A DNA stretch of 64,000 nucleotides from Mycolicibacterium neoaurum ATCC 25795 (GTDB lineage Bacteria > Actinomycetota > Actinomycetes > Mycobacteriales > Mycobacteriaceae), in NCBI RefSeq assembly GCF_000691525.1, contig NZ_JMDW01000007.1:112502-176501 (forward strand), written 5' to 3'. Every line of letters begins with the position of its first letter. The first letter of the stretch is position 1. This document shows positions 1-7,712 of this stretch, piece after piece. The notes beneath the pieces are model-generated. The model ran no database searches. It saw nothing but the letters and a program-made list of their open reading frames with translations, and was not told the DNA's origin. The position numbers and the translations under genes were made by a program.

Positions 1-682
1 GCAGGGCGGGCTGGTCGGCACCGGCACCGGCATCGGCATCCGGGGATCCCGTCGGCAGGTCGTTGGGGAAGGTGCTCAGCACCGCACTGGCCAGCATCCG
101 GCCTGCCGAGCGCAGCACGATCGGGTCGTCGGTGGTGTTGTCGGAGGTCAACAAGCTGTCCAGGAACCGTTCGGTGGCCTCCAACGCATGCGTGGCGTGC
201 GACTCATCGGGTGTGAGCGCGGTGAAGCGTGGTACCGACGGGGACTCGGTGTCTATCGCCGCGACCTCGGCGAGCAGGGCCTTGGACACCACCACCGACC
301 GCAGCTGGGCATCGGCGAGGACCACGCGCACGGGGCCGAGGCCGCTCGAGGCCAGGATCCACGTCCCGGGTTCCGCCACCGTGGCGAAGCCGCCGTGCTG
401 TACCTCGACCCGGCCGGCCAGGACGTGCAGCGCGACGACCGCTGGGACATGCTCGGCGCGCAGCTGCACCACTCCGGTGTGCCGGATCTCCTCGATCGCG
501 AAGGTGTCGACATCGACCCTGGAGTGTGTGCACGAGCATGGCCCGTGATCGGCGCCATCGGTGCGGGTGATGCTGAATCTGGTCGAATAGCACTGGTCCA
601 GATACTTCTGGATCAGCTCGGGATCGCTGGAGTTGATGCCTGCTCGCTCGGCCAGGGCGGCAGCAACGGGGTCGGACGTCAT
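1..682 (-). CDS. AraC-type regulator, N-terminal part (truncated by window)
   Basis: The reading frame is open from an ATG at 682 to the window edge (227 codons, no stop), so the C-terminus is missing. A GGAG ribosome-binding site lies 5 nt before the ATG. The visible part resembles the cupin-like N-terminal half of mycobacterial AraC-family activators: a helical start, then alternating beta-strand sequence around residues 45-140 (VVQLRAEHVPAVVALHVLAG, WILASSGLGPVRVVLADAQL), then a helical linker. The DNA-binding HTH domain would lie outside the window, so the family call rests on the sensor half only. A perfect 9-bp inverted repeat lies upstream at 721-745 and could be its operator. Confidence 0.6.
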   Translation of the reverse strand, partial: MTSDPVAAALAERAGINSSDPELIQKYLDQCYSTRFSITRTDGADHGPCSCTHSRVDVDTFAIEEIRHTGVVQLRAEHVPAVVALHVLAGRVEVQHGGFATVAEPGTWILASSGLGPVRVVLADAQLRSVVVSKALLAEVAAIDTESPSVPRFTALTPDESHATHALEATERFLDSLLTSDNTTDDPIVLRSAGRMLASAVLSTFPNDLPTGSPDADAGAGADQPAL

Positions 683-720
683 CTGGGCTCCACAAAAATG
701 GCTCCGGATGGGCGTCGTAC

Positions 721-745
721 CTGAACCCACGGTCTATGGGTTCAG
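721..745. promoter_or_regulatory. Perfect 9-bp inverted repeat
   Basis: CTGAACCCA (721-729) and TGGGTTCAG (737-745) are exact inverted copies separated by 7 nt. The element sits between the end of the GAF-ANTAR gene (765) and the start of the truncated regulator (682), both on the minus strand. It could be a terminator hairpin for the former or an operator 39-63 nt upstream of the latter. The plus-strand side is followed by TTT but the minus-strand side has no T-run, which slightly favours an operator. Confidence 0.5.
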
Positions 746-764
746 TTTACCCACGTGAGGAAAT

Positions 765-1475
765 TCAAACGGGTCGGTCCTCCCCAGTCCTGGAATCGAT
801 GACCTTCTCGGCGAGTTCGACCAGGGGCGTATTGCTCTCCTGGGAGAGTCTGCGCAAGAGCCCGAAGGCACCGGCCGCGTCCACCCCGAAGCGCTCCATC
901 AGGATGCCCTTGGCCTGGCCGATCAGATCTCGGGAAGCCAGTGCGCTGCGGAACTGCTCGTCGCGCACCAGCAGATTCCAGGCGACCGCGGTGTGCGTGG
1001 CAAGGATCAGCCCCAGCTCGACGGCGTCGTCATCGAAGGCATCGGTCTGTTCTCCGTAGAAGTTCAGGGCTCCCATCGCCTCACGGTTGCGGAACAGCTG
1101 AAACGCCAGGGAGGACCGGATGCTGGTGTTCTGCCGCGTCTCCTGGCAGAACAGCGGCCAGCGCTGTTCGGTCTCGACATCACGGATCCGCATCGTGTGC
1201 TGTTCCCAGGCGGCCTCCAGACAGGGCCCCTGCTTGGTGCGACGCTGGATGTCGTCGATCTTGTCGGCCACCGAATCGGTTGCGGCCACCGACTTGACCT
1301 CACCCTCGCGGGTCGCGACCGTGATGCTCGCCGACACGGCGCCCGGCAGCGCGGCTGCTGCATTGACGGTCAGCTCCCGCAGCGCGGTCTCGGTGTCATT
1401 GGGTTGCGTGCGCTCCAGATCGCGAAGCAACTCCGCGAAGCGGAGGGCGACCGCATCACGTTCGGCATTGAGCAT
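765..1475 (-). CDS. GAF and ANTAR domain-containing regulator
   Basis: A 236-aa cytoplasmic protein. Residues about 15-150 form a GAF domain (sensor of small ligands or redox), including KQGPCLEAAWEQHTMRIRDV and SSLAFQLFRNREAMGALNFY. Residues about 165-225 form an ANTAR domain (LASRDLIGQAKGILMERFGV, then LLRRLSQESN), the RNA-binding module that acts as a transcription antiterminator. Such GAF-ANTAR proteins are numerous in mycobacteria. The ATG at 1475 is chosen because the family begins just before this point and a TATTTT -10 box ends 7 nt upstream, suggesting a leaderless mRNA; the frame extends further upstream without family-like sequence. The RNA target is unknown. Confidence 0.88.
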   Translation of the reverse strand: MLNAERDAVALRFAELLRDLERTQPNDTETALRELTVNAAAALPGAVSASITVATREGEVKSVAATDSVADKIDDIQRRTKQGPCLEAAWEQHTMRIRDVETEQRWPLFCQETRQNTSIRSSLAFQLFRNREAMGALNFYGEQTDAFDDDAVELGLILATHTAVAWNLLVRDEQFRSALASRDLIGQAKGILMERFGVDAAGAFGLLRRLSQESNTPLVELAEKVIDSRTGEDRPV

Positions 1476-1482
1476 GAGCCAC

Positions 1483-1488
1483 AAAATA
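1483..1488 (-). promoter_or_regulatory. -10 box, leaderless promoter of GAF-ANTAR gene
   Basis: TATTTT on the minus strand ends 7 nt before the ATG at 1475, the spacing expected if transcription begins at the A of the start codon. Confidence 0.45.
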
Positions 1489-1557
1489 GCGCGGATCCCG
1501 CCGACCGGCTCATGGGTATCCCAAACACAGCGCCCAGCGGTGCCCGGGCGTGTGGTG

Positions 1558-2034
1558 TCAGTGCGCGACGGGTGTTCTCGGCGTCGTGTGCGCGGTCTTG
1601 GTCGAGCGCGCCGCGCTACGTGCGGCGAGCACACGACGCCGCTGGCGCTCATCGCGGTTCATGCGCCGGCAGAGCGCGCGCAGCTTGCCCGCGGACAGCC
1701 CCCGGTGGCGGTCCACCAATTGGTCGAGCTGCTCCCAACTCAGGCCGTCCAGATCGCCGTCGGCATCATGGCTGGCGATCACCACGGCGCCACGGAGCAG
1801 GGGCACGTTGCCGGCGCCCAGTGCGGTGGTGGCCATCAAAAGCTCGGTGGCGGTGCGGTTGACGCGCCGTTGGCAGCCGCCGGCCGAGGGGCTGAACCAG
1901 AAGTCGAACTGATGATCGGCGCTGGTCAGCGCCTGAAGTCCCTGGGCGTTGACGAGTTCGGTGATATCGGCGGTGGTGTAGGCGCGGGTCTCATAAATGG
2001 CGCCACTGGCGCTGAGGAAGAGGACTGTGTTCAT
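1558..2034 (-). CDS. Hypothetical protein, weakly DUF3846-like
   Basis: A 158-aa protein starting at the ATG at 2034. I do not recognise it with confidence. The first 100 residues (MNTVLFLSASGAIYETRAYT; RTATELLMATTALGAGNVPL; RGAVVIASHDADGDLDGLSW) have the rhythm of DUF3846-type proteins found in actinobacteria and phages. The C-terminal third is very basic (RRMNRDERQRRRVLAARSAA) and may bind nucleic acid. No signal peptide or membrane segment. Two near-identical 14-bp direct repeats (2062-2112) lie just upstream and probably regulate it. A much longer frame extends upstream but overlaps the MFS gene and has shadow composition. Confidence 0.6.
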   Translation of the reverse strand: MNTVLFLSASGAIYETRAYTTADITELVNAQGLQALTSADHQFDFWFSPSAGGCQRRVNRTATELLMATTALGAGNVPLLRGAVVIASHDADGDLDGLSWEQLDQLVDRHRGLSAGKLRALCRRMNRDERQRRRVLAARSAARSTKTAHTTPRTPVAH

Positions 2035-2061
2035 GGTGGTGATCCATTCGGCTCTTTCGTA

Positions 2062-2112
2062 GTTACCGGTGTGACGCTTTGCTGCGCCTGTTACCAAAGT
2101 TACCCGTGTGAC
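2062..2112. promoter_or_regulatory. Direct-repeat operator candidate
   Basis: GTTACCGGTGTGAC (2062-2075) and GTTACCCGTGTGAC (2099-2112) differ at one base and are 37 bp apart; an additional GTTACC is at 2090-2095. They lie 28-78 bp upstream of the minus-strand gene starting at 2034, a promoter-region position. Confidence 0.5.
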
Positions 2113-2171
2113 AAACGGGCCAAACCTTGATAACAATCCGGTTGCCGAGAAATTCCGCTGCCGGGCGGCGG

Positions 2172-3419
2172 TCAGGGCACGGGGCCGGTGAGCGTCGCGG
2201 GTCGGCACAACACCGCCACCGTCAGGGTGAGCGCGGCCGCGACCGCAAAGGCCGCCTGCACATTGACCGCATCTGCCGTTCCGCCCAGTACCGCCGCCGC
2301 GATCGGACGTGACCCCAGGAAGCCGACCATCCAGAGCGCCATGATCCGGCCGCGCAGATCCTGTGGTGCGCGCTCCTGCACAACCGTGGTCAAACCGGTC
2401 AAGGCCCAGCCGAAGCCCAGCCCGGCGAGAGCGAAGCCGCCCATCGCGACGGCCGGTATCAGACTGCCGGCCAGTACGGCACACCCCAGTCCCAGCCCGG
2501 TCAAACCGAGGAATGACACCCGCGCGGACGGGAGCCGGCCGCCGATGATGGCGAGTGCGCCCATACCCACCGCTGCACCGACTCCGAAGATGGCCGAGAG
2601 CATTCCGACGAGCTGGGTGCCTCCGCCGAGCGCATCGGCCAGCGCGGGTGCCAGCGTGATCGACGGATCGGCAGCGACGCCGACGGTTGTGACCGCCAGC
2701 AGGGCCATCAGCAGCGGGCGATCACGCCAGACGTGCCGCACCGCGGCCCGCACCCGGCGGTCGGCGTCGGCGGCCCGTGCCGGGGGTGCGGGCAAGCGCA
2801 CCGCGATGATGAACACCGCGAAGACCAGGTGCAGGCCGGCGCTCACCGCGAATCCGGTCGCTGCACCGAAATGGGCCGCCAGGTACGCCCCCGCGGCCGG
2901 CCCGGCGATGCGACCGATGGTCATCGGAATGCTGTTCAGCGCCATCGCCGTCGACAGCTCGCCCGGCCGGATGAGGTCCGGCACGATCGACTGCATCGCC
3001 GGCCCACCCACGACGAAACCGACGCCCACGATCAGCGACCCGAACAGGACCGCCACCGCCGCCGGCGTGCCCTGTTGCTCTGGTTCCAGGAACATCCAGC
3101 CCGCAATCGAACCCGATCCGGCCATGCACAGCACCCGGCCGAGCAGGATCTGCCTGCCGGGATTGCCGGAATCGGCCCAGCGGCCGCTGACCGGGCTGAG
3201 CAGCAGCTGCGGCCCGAATTGGAAAACCCCGACCAGACCCACCATCAGGGCCGATTCGGTGGCCTCGTACACCACGACGGCCGCGATGATGCTGTGCGTC
3301 CACACCGCGACGATGGAGAACATCCGGCCCCAGAACAACGTTCCGAAAACCGGGTCCAGCAGCAACCGGACCGGTCCGCGCGGGCGCGCTTGCGCAGCAG
3401 GGTCGGTGAGCTGTGGCAC
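2172..3419 (-). CDS. MFS transporter (EntS-type exporter family)
   Basis: A 415-aa integral membrane protein with about 12 hydrophobic segments. It belongs to the major facilitator superfamily and most resembles the 12-TM EntS/MFS_3 group of drug and siderophore exporters: a charged cytoplasmic loop after TM2 (SGRWADSGNPGR), a long central loop (PAPPARAADADRRVRAAVRH), and a second-half loop with RAPQDLRGRIMALW. The start is taken as the GTG at 3419; a TTG one codon upstream is also possible. An inverted repeat TTTAGC-N7-GCTAAA begins 9 nt upstream and is a likely repressor site. The substrate cannot be told from sequence. It is divergent from the MoxR operon. Confidence 0.82.
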   Translation of the reverse strand: MPQLTDPAAQARPRGPVRLLLDPVFGTLFWGRMFSIVAVWTHSIIAAVVVYEATESALMVGLVGVFQFGPQLLLSPVSGRWADSGNPGRQILLGRVLCMAGSGSIAGWMFLEPEQQGTPAAVAVLFGSLIVGVGFVVGGPAMQSIVPDLIRPGELSTAMALNSIPMTIGRIAGPAAGAYLAAHFGAATGFAVSAGLHLVFAVFIIAVRLPAPPARAADADRRVRAAVRHVWRDRPLLMALLAVTTVGVAADPSITLAPALADALGGGTQLVGMLSAIFGVGAAVGMGALAIIGGRLPSARVSFLGLTGLGLGCAVLAGSLIPAVAMGGFALAGLGFGWALTGLTTVVQERAPQDLRGRIMALWMVGFLGSRPIAAAVLGGTADAVNVQAAFAVAAALTLTVAVLCRPATLTGPVP

Positions 3420-3427
3420 CAAACATG

Positions 3428-3446
3428 TTTAGCAAACGTAGCTAAA
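3428..3446. promoter_or_regulatory. Inverted-repeat operator upstream of MFS gene
   Basis: TTTAGC (3428-3433) and GCTAAA (3441-3446) flank a 7-nt spacer, right in front of the MFS exporter start (3419, minus strand). The site is AT-rich in GC-rich DNA and has the form of a dimeric repressor operator. The cognate regulator is not evident in the window. Confidence 0.5.
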
Positions 3447-3581
3447 TTCACACAGTCGGTGCGATGGCCCTGGTCGGCCCGGATACGCAGTGACCCCGCG
3501 CCGTGCGGGATTCGCCGGCATAGCTTGGCGATCGGCCAACATGGGTATTCGTGGCCGGCCATGCAATCCCCGGAAGGATCT

Positions 3582-4583
3582 ATGACCGCTTCGCATCTGC
3601 AGCCCTCCGACGGGGCGATCGGTGATGCCAGAGATGTCGCCGCTGCGGTGGCATCCGAATTCTCCACCAAGGTCGTCGGGCAACATCAGCTACGGGAATC
3701 CCTGCTGCTCGCCCTACTTGCCGGCGGTCACCTGTTGGTCGAAAGCGTCCCCGGCTTGGCGAAGACCACCGCTGCCCGGGTGGTCGCGGAATCCATCGAC
3801 GGCAGCTTCCGGCGCATCCAGTGCACCCCCGACCTGCTGCCCAGCGATATCATCGGTACCCAGATCTACGAGGCCGCCAGCAACTCCTTCACCACCAGAC
3901 TCGGCCCGGTACACGCCAATATCGTGCTGCTCGACGAGATCAACCGGTCCAGCGCCAAGACCCAGAGCGCCATGTTGGAGGCCATGCAGGAACGCCAGAC
4001 CACCATTGCCGGCGTGGAGTATCCGATCCCGGCGCCGTTCGTGGTGATAGCGACCCAGAACCCGGTCGACCAGGAAGGCACCTATCCGTTGTCGGAGGCG
4101 CAGACAGACCGGTTCATGCTCAAGGAACTGGTGCAGTACCCCTCGGTCGCGGACGAGGTCGAGATCATCGAGCGGATGGATGCCGGACTCTACGACCGCG
4201 ACCACCCCGCCCGTGCCGTGGTCACCGTCGATGACATCCGCCGCGCTCAGACCGCCGTGCGCGCCGTGCACATGGATCGGGTGCTCGTCGAATACGCGGG
4301 CCGGCTCGTCGGCGTGACCCGCGACCCGGACGGCCACCTCCCCGCGAGCGTGGCCCGGCTGATCGAATACGGTGCCAGTCCGCGTGCCACCATCGCATTC
4401 TGCCGCACCGCAAGAGCTTTGGCGGTCCTGCGCGGGCGCAATCACGTGCTTCCCGACGACATCGCCCGGCTGGCACACCGCGTTCTGCGACATCGGATGG
4501 TCCTCGGGTTCGAGGCGGCCAGCGCCAGGGTCACCCCCGATGCCGTGGTGGACGCGGTGTTGCGAGCCGTCCCGGTGCCCTGA
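3582..4583 (+). CDS. MoxR-family AAA+ ATPase
   Basis: A 333-aa AAA+ ATPase. Walker A is VPGLAKTT (K61), Walker B is IVLLDE (residues 114-119), the sensor-1 region is VIATQNPVDQEG (about 158-169), followed by the MoxR-typical TYPLSEAQTDRFML and a C-terminal lid helix bundle. MoxR ATPases act as chaperones that activate or insert partner proteins carrying von Willebrand A domains. The ATG at 3582 is preceded by GGAAGGA at 3-nt spacing; an ATG at 3561 is possible but lacks a site. First gene of a six-gene operon: DUF58 and two VWA-like proteins follow within a few bases, the classical MoxR context. Confidence 0.93.
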   Translation: MTASHLQPSDGAIGDARDVAAAVASEFSTKVVGQHQLRESLLLALLAGGHLLVESVPGLAKTTAARVVAESIDGSFRRIQCTPDLLPSDIIGTQIYEAASNSFTTRLGPVHANIVLLDEINRSSAKTQSAMLEAMQERQTTIAGVEYPIPAPFVVIATQNPVDQEGTYPLSEAQTDRFMLKELVQYPSVADEVEIIERMDAGLYDRDHPARAVVTVDDIRRAQTAVRAVHMDRVLVEYAGRLVGVTRDPDGHLPASVARLIEYGASPRATIAFCRTARALAVLRGRNHVLPDDIARLAHRVLRHRMVLGFEAASARVTPDAVVDAVLRAVPVP

Positions 4584-4590
4584 GACGGCA

Positions 4591-5460
4591 ATGGGTAAAC
4601 ATCTCGATGCGGCCAAGGCGTTCATGGGTAGGGACGCGGCGGGCATGCTCGCCGGTGGCCGGTACGCCCTGGTGCACACCAGGAGCCTGGAATTCGACGA
4701 GCTGCGGCCCTATGTGCCCGGCGATGACGTCCGCGATATCGATTGGAAGGCCACCGCTCGTTCGGGGCAGCCGCTGGTCAAACAGTTCGTCACCGAGAAA
4801 CACCACAAGATCCTGGTCGTCGCCGACGCCGGCCGCAATGCCTGCGCCGACACGCCGACCGGCGAGCCGAAATCACAAGTGACGTCCCACATCATCGGTG
4901 CCATCGGATTGATCACCTTGCCGCGCTCGGACGAGATCGGGCTGGTCACCGGCGACCGCCGCGGTTGCGTCGACATCCGGCTGCGGCGCGGTGAAACCCA
5001 TATCGAACGCATGCTGCACCGCTATCACCAGCATGTCGGCGCCCAACCGGATGCCAGCGATATCGTGGTCCAATTGCGGTGGGTGGCCAGCCATCAGCGA
5101 CATCCGCTGCTGATCATCGTCGTTGCCGACGAGCCCGATATCAGCGACCGGTTACGGGACGTGCTGCAGTCACTCGGTGCGCGCCACGATGTGCTGTGGG
5201 CCATGGTCGGCGACCGGCCCGCGGTCGATCCCGGCTATCCGGGCACCGGGTACGACGTCGCCGACGGTCGCCGGGTGCTCGGCGCCGATGTCCTCGGTGA
5301 TCGCGTTGTGCGTGCCTACCAGCGGTCCGAAGAGCAACGCCGACAGGAGCTCTCGGAGTTCATGACAGAACTGCGGGTGCCGCATGCACGGATCGCATCG
5401 AGCGCGGGCATCGCTGCGGCGCTGGCGGCGATGACAGGGGTGTACGCCCGTGCCGGATGA
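4591..5460 (+). CDS. DUF58 domain-containing protein
   Basis: A 289-aa soluble protein of the DUF58 family, the usual companion of MoxR. It shows the family signature (LEFDELRPYVPGDDVRDIDW, then KATARSG) near residues 32-58, followed by a VWA-like fold beginning KILVVADAGRNA. Here the metal-binding DxSxS is only DAGRN, so metal binding is doubtful. It has no N-terminal membrane anchor, unlike the longer DUF58 proteins. It starts 7 nt after the MoxR stop and overlaps the next gene by 11 nt, so translation is probably coupled. The likely role is to link the MoxR ATPase to the membrane partners encoded downstream. Confidence 0.9.
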   Translation: MGKHLDAAKAFMGRDAAGMLAGGRYALVHTRSLEFDELRPYVPGDDVRDIDWKATARSGQPLVKQFVTEKHHKILVVADAGRNACADTPTGEPKSQVTSHIIGAIGLITLPRSDEIGLVTGDRRGCVDIRLRRGETHIERMLHRYHQHVGAQPDASDIVVQLRWVASHQRHPLLIIVVADEPDISDRLRDVLQSLGARHDVLWAMVGDRPAVDPGYPGTGYDVADGRRVLGADVLGDRVVRAYQRSEEQRRQELSEFMTELRVPHARIASSAGIAAALAAMTGVYARAG

Positions 5461-5917
5461 CCTGTTGAGCTACCTGATGGATGCGCCGCCCGCGTCGGTG
5501 GGATGGCTGTGGGGTGTCGGGAGCATCGTCGCCGCGGTCGCCGCTTGGTACCTGGGCGTGCTGTGGTGGACCGCACCGGGGCGAAGCGAACCCGCCGTCG
5601 TGGGCGCGGCGCGGGCGGCGATCATCCGGCGCCGGGCGTTGCGAGCCATCGCTGATACCAAGATGCGTTACCGCGCAGCCGATATCAGCGCACCTGTCGC
5701 CGCATCGCACCTCAGCGGACACCTGCGCCGCTTTCTGCGGGAGACCACCGGGCAGCGAGCAGAGTATCTGCAGCTCCCCGAGATCGCCGAGGGCGCGCTG
5801 GCCCCCGCGGCGCCCGTCCTCACTTCCCTCGACGACATCCAGTTCAACCGGACCACGATCGCCGATGTCGAGGTCGCGGCCTCTGCCGCCGAACGGCTGG
5901 TGCGCGAATGGATCTGA
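5450..5917 (+). CDS. MoxR-operon membrane protein, DUF4381-like position
   Basis: A 155-aa protein starting with GTG at 5450 inside the end of the DUF58 gene. It has one membrane segment (VGWLWGVGSIVAAVAAWYLG, about residues 17-36), a basic stretch (IIRRRALRAI) and a soluble helical domain. It occupies the place that a DUF4381-type single-span protein has in many MoxR operons, but I cannot assign it firmly by sequence. Its stop overlaps the next gene by 10 nt. Presumed to be a membrane subunit of the MoxR-dependent complex. Confidence 0.75.
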   Translation: MPDDLLSYLMDAPPASVGWLWGVGSIVAAVAAWYLGVLWWTAPGRSEPAVVGAARAAIIRRRALRAIADTKMRYRAADISAPVAASHLSGHLRRFLRETTGQRAEYLQLPEIAEGALAPAAPVLTSLDDIQFNRTTIADVEVAASAAERLVREWI

Positions 5918-6843
5918 CATGGTGGGCCGTCGTCGTCATCGCGTGCGTCGGACTGGCCGGATGCATCGGCGCCGCGCTGCTCCGGCCGTCCAAGACGCCC
6001 GAGCGTCCGCCGCGTGCGCTGGCCAACACCCGGCGGCTGACCGCCCTGCCCGAGTACGTGCGGGCCGCACGACTGCAGGCCATCTCGGCCGCGCTGAGCA
6101 TCCTGTTGCTGTTGGCGGCCTTCGCCGCAGCGGCGCTGGCCGCCGCGCGACCGAACGGGCTGCCCATACCGCAACGCCAGGTCGCGGCAGACCAGCCCGA
6201 GGACATCATGGTGTGCGTCGGTGACGCACGCGATGATGCCGCGGTGCAGGCGACCATGCGGTATTTCGCCGAGACGGTGCGCGGATTCGGTAGTGAGCGC
6301 ATCGGTCTGACCTCGGCCAACCGACGGGTCATCCCGTTGACCCGCGACTATCAGTACGCCGCAGCACGGTTCGCCGATCAGGCAGCGCTGACCTCCAATG
6401 TGTCCTATGTCGACTATGCCCCGACGGTATCGGACATCCTGGCACTCTGCCTGACCGGTTTCCCGGACTTCGGATCTGCCGCACCGCAACGCCGGTCGCT
6501 GATCTATGTCGGCCCCGCGGCGCTGCCGGACGATCCTGCACCGGCACTGTTCAGTGATACCGCCGTGCGCGCGCTGGCTCGCGATGGTGCCGTACAGGTC
6601 AACGCCATCAGCACGGGTGCGGGTCTGCCCGCCGAGCTGGCCGAGGCCACCGGGGGACGCGCGTATCCCGCAACGACCGATGTGGGAGCCCGGCTCGCCG
6701 AGATCCGCCGCAATCAGCCACCGCCGGTGCCCGCTGCCGACGGTGCGGCAGCGTACGCGTCCGAGACCCCGGACCCGGCGGTCCTTGCCGCGCTTGTCGC
6801 GATAGCCGCCGTGCTCCTGATGCCGGTGGTGATCCGGCGATGA
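5908..6843 (+). CDS. VWA-like membrane protein (degenerate MIDAS)
   Basis: A 311-aa protein with an N-terminal segment (WWAVVVIACVGLAGCIGAAL), a second segment near residues 58-80, an extracytoplasmic-sized domain and a final hydrophobic helix at the C-terminus (AVLAALVAIAAVLLMPVVIR). This TM-TM-VWA-TM layout is that of the BatA-like partner in MoxR operons. The domain begins DIMVCVGDARDDA, where BatA has DxSxS; the metal-ion-dependent adhesion site is therefore not intact. The end shows the typical VWA ending (AVQVNAISTGAGLPAELAEA followed by TGGRAYPAT). It overlaps the next gene by 4 nt (ATGA). Confidence 0.82.
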   Translation: MDLTWWAVVVIACVGLAGCIGAALLRPSKTPERPPRALANTRRLTALPEYVRAARLQAISAALSILLLLAAFAAAALAAARPNGLPIPQRQVAADQPEDIMVCVGDARDDAAVQATMRYFAETVRGFGSERIGLTSANRRVIPLTRDYQYAAARFADQAALTSNVSYVDYAPTVSDILALCLTGFPDFGSAAPQRRSLIYVGPAALPDDPAPALFSDTAVRALARDGAVQVNAISTGAGLPAELAEATGGRAYPATTDVGARLAEIRRNQPPPVPAADGAAAYASETPDPAVLAALVAIAAVLLMPVVIRR

Positions 6844-7712
6844 CGTTGCAACCCGCGCTGCCGGTATGGCTTCTCATCACCGCAGCCGTGCTGGTGATCG
6901 CCGTGGGCGTGCTGGGCGTGCGGGGCAGGCGCCGGGCATTGGTCGCGGCGGCACTGCTGTTGTTGTGCGCACTGCTGCGACCGGTCATCGGTGGATCCGA
7001 GCAGGCGGTCACCAGCGTCGCCGGTGACCGTGACCCGAACATCTTCCTGGTCGTCGACCGGTCGCCCGATATGGCCGGACCATCGGTCATCCAGGCACGC
7101 AACGATATCGAGGCACTGATCGACCGCTATCCCGACGCCCGCTTCGCGGTCATCGGCTTCGCGGCCCGGCCATCCCTGGACTGGCCGCTGTCCGCGGATA
7201 CGTGGAGCCTGCGCCCGGTTGTCGCCGATATCGGCGTCGATGACACCGCAACCGCCGACTCCGCCAATGCCGGCGCCGCGGCGACGGTGTTGCGTTACCA
7301 ACTCATCGCAGCGACCCAACAGTTCCCCAGGGCTCGCAATCTGGTGTTCTATCTCGGTGCCGGGGCGCCCGGATCCGATTTTCCGGCACGGGAATTCGCG
7401 CTGCCCGAGAACTCCGTGGACGGTGGTGCCGTGCTGGCCTACGGGATCGCGGGCCGATCGACCCTGCAGACCGTCGCCGATCAGCTCGGGGTGCCCTACC
7501 TGCCACGCGAACCCGGCAGTTCCGTCGCCGATCAGCTCGATGCCGACGATGTCACGGCGAGTGTGCCCGCGGCGACCAAGCAAACGGCATCGGGATTCGA
7601 ACTGTACTGGGTGCTCAGTGGTGCCGCGGCGATCCTGCTGCTCGGTGCGCTTTACCACGTGCTGCTCGAGCTGCGCCGCACCAGGCTGGACCGGGTGGAG
7701 GTGGGTCGGTGA
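6840..7712 (+). CDS. VWA domain-containing membrane protein
   Basis: A 290-aa protein with two N-terminal membrane helices (about residues 8-27 and 34-50), a VWA-like domain starting IFLVVDRSPDMAG and a C-terminal helix (YWVLSGAAAILLLGALYHVL). DRSPD keeps the first D and S of the DxSxS motif but has D in place of the last S, a partial MIDAS. The later part (AVLAYGIAGRSTLQTVADQL) resembles the end of a VWA fold. Together with the preceding gene it forms a BatA/BatB-like pair. It starts with ATGA overlap and overlaps the following gene by 4 nt. Confidence 0.83.
   Translation: MTLQPALPVWLLITAAVLVIAVGVLGVRGRRRALVAAALLLLCALLRPVIGGSEQAVTSVAGDRDPNIFLVVDRSPDMAGPSVIQARNDIEALIDRYPDARFAVIGFAARPSLDWPLSADTWSLRPVVADIGVDDTATADSANAGAAATVLRYQLIAATQQFPRARNLVFYLGAGAPGSDFPAREFALPENSVDGGAVLAYGIAGRSTLQTVADQLGVPYLPREPGSSVADQLDADDVTASVPAATKQTASGFELYWVLSGAAAILLLGALYHVLLELRRTRLDRVEVGR

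Noticed and set aside
1558..2484. A 308-residue version of the unknown protein starting far upstream
   Set aside because: It would overlap the MFS gene and cross the direct-repeat promoter region; the upstream residues are Arg/Gly-rich shadow sequence.
2188..3432. A 414-codon plus-strand frame opposite the MFS gene
   Set aside because: Ser/Pro/Thr-rich shadow without hydrophobic segments; the opposite strand encodes a 12-TM transporter.
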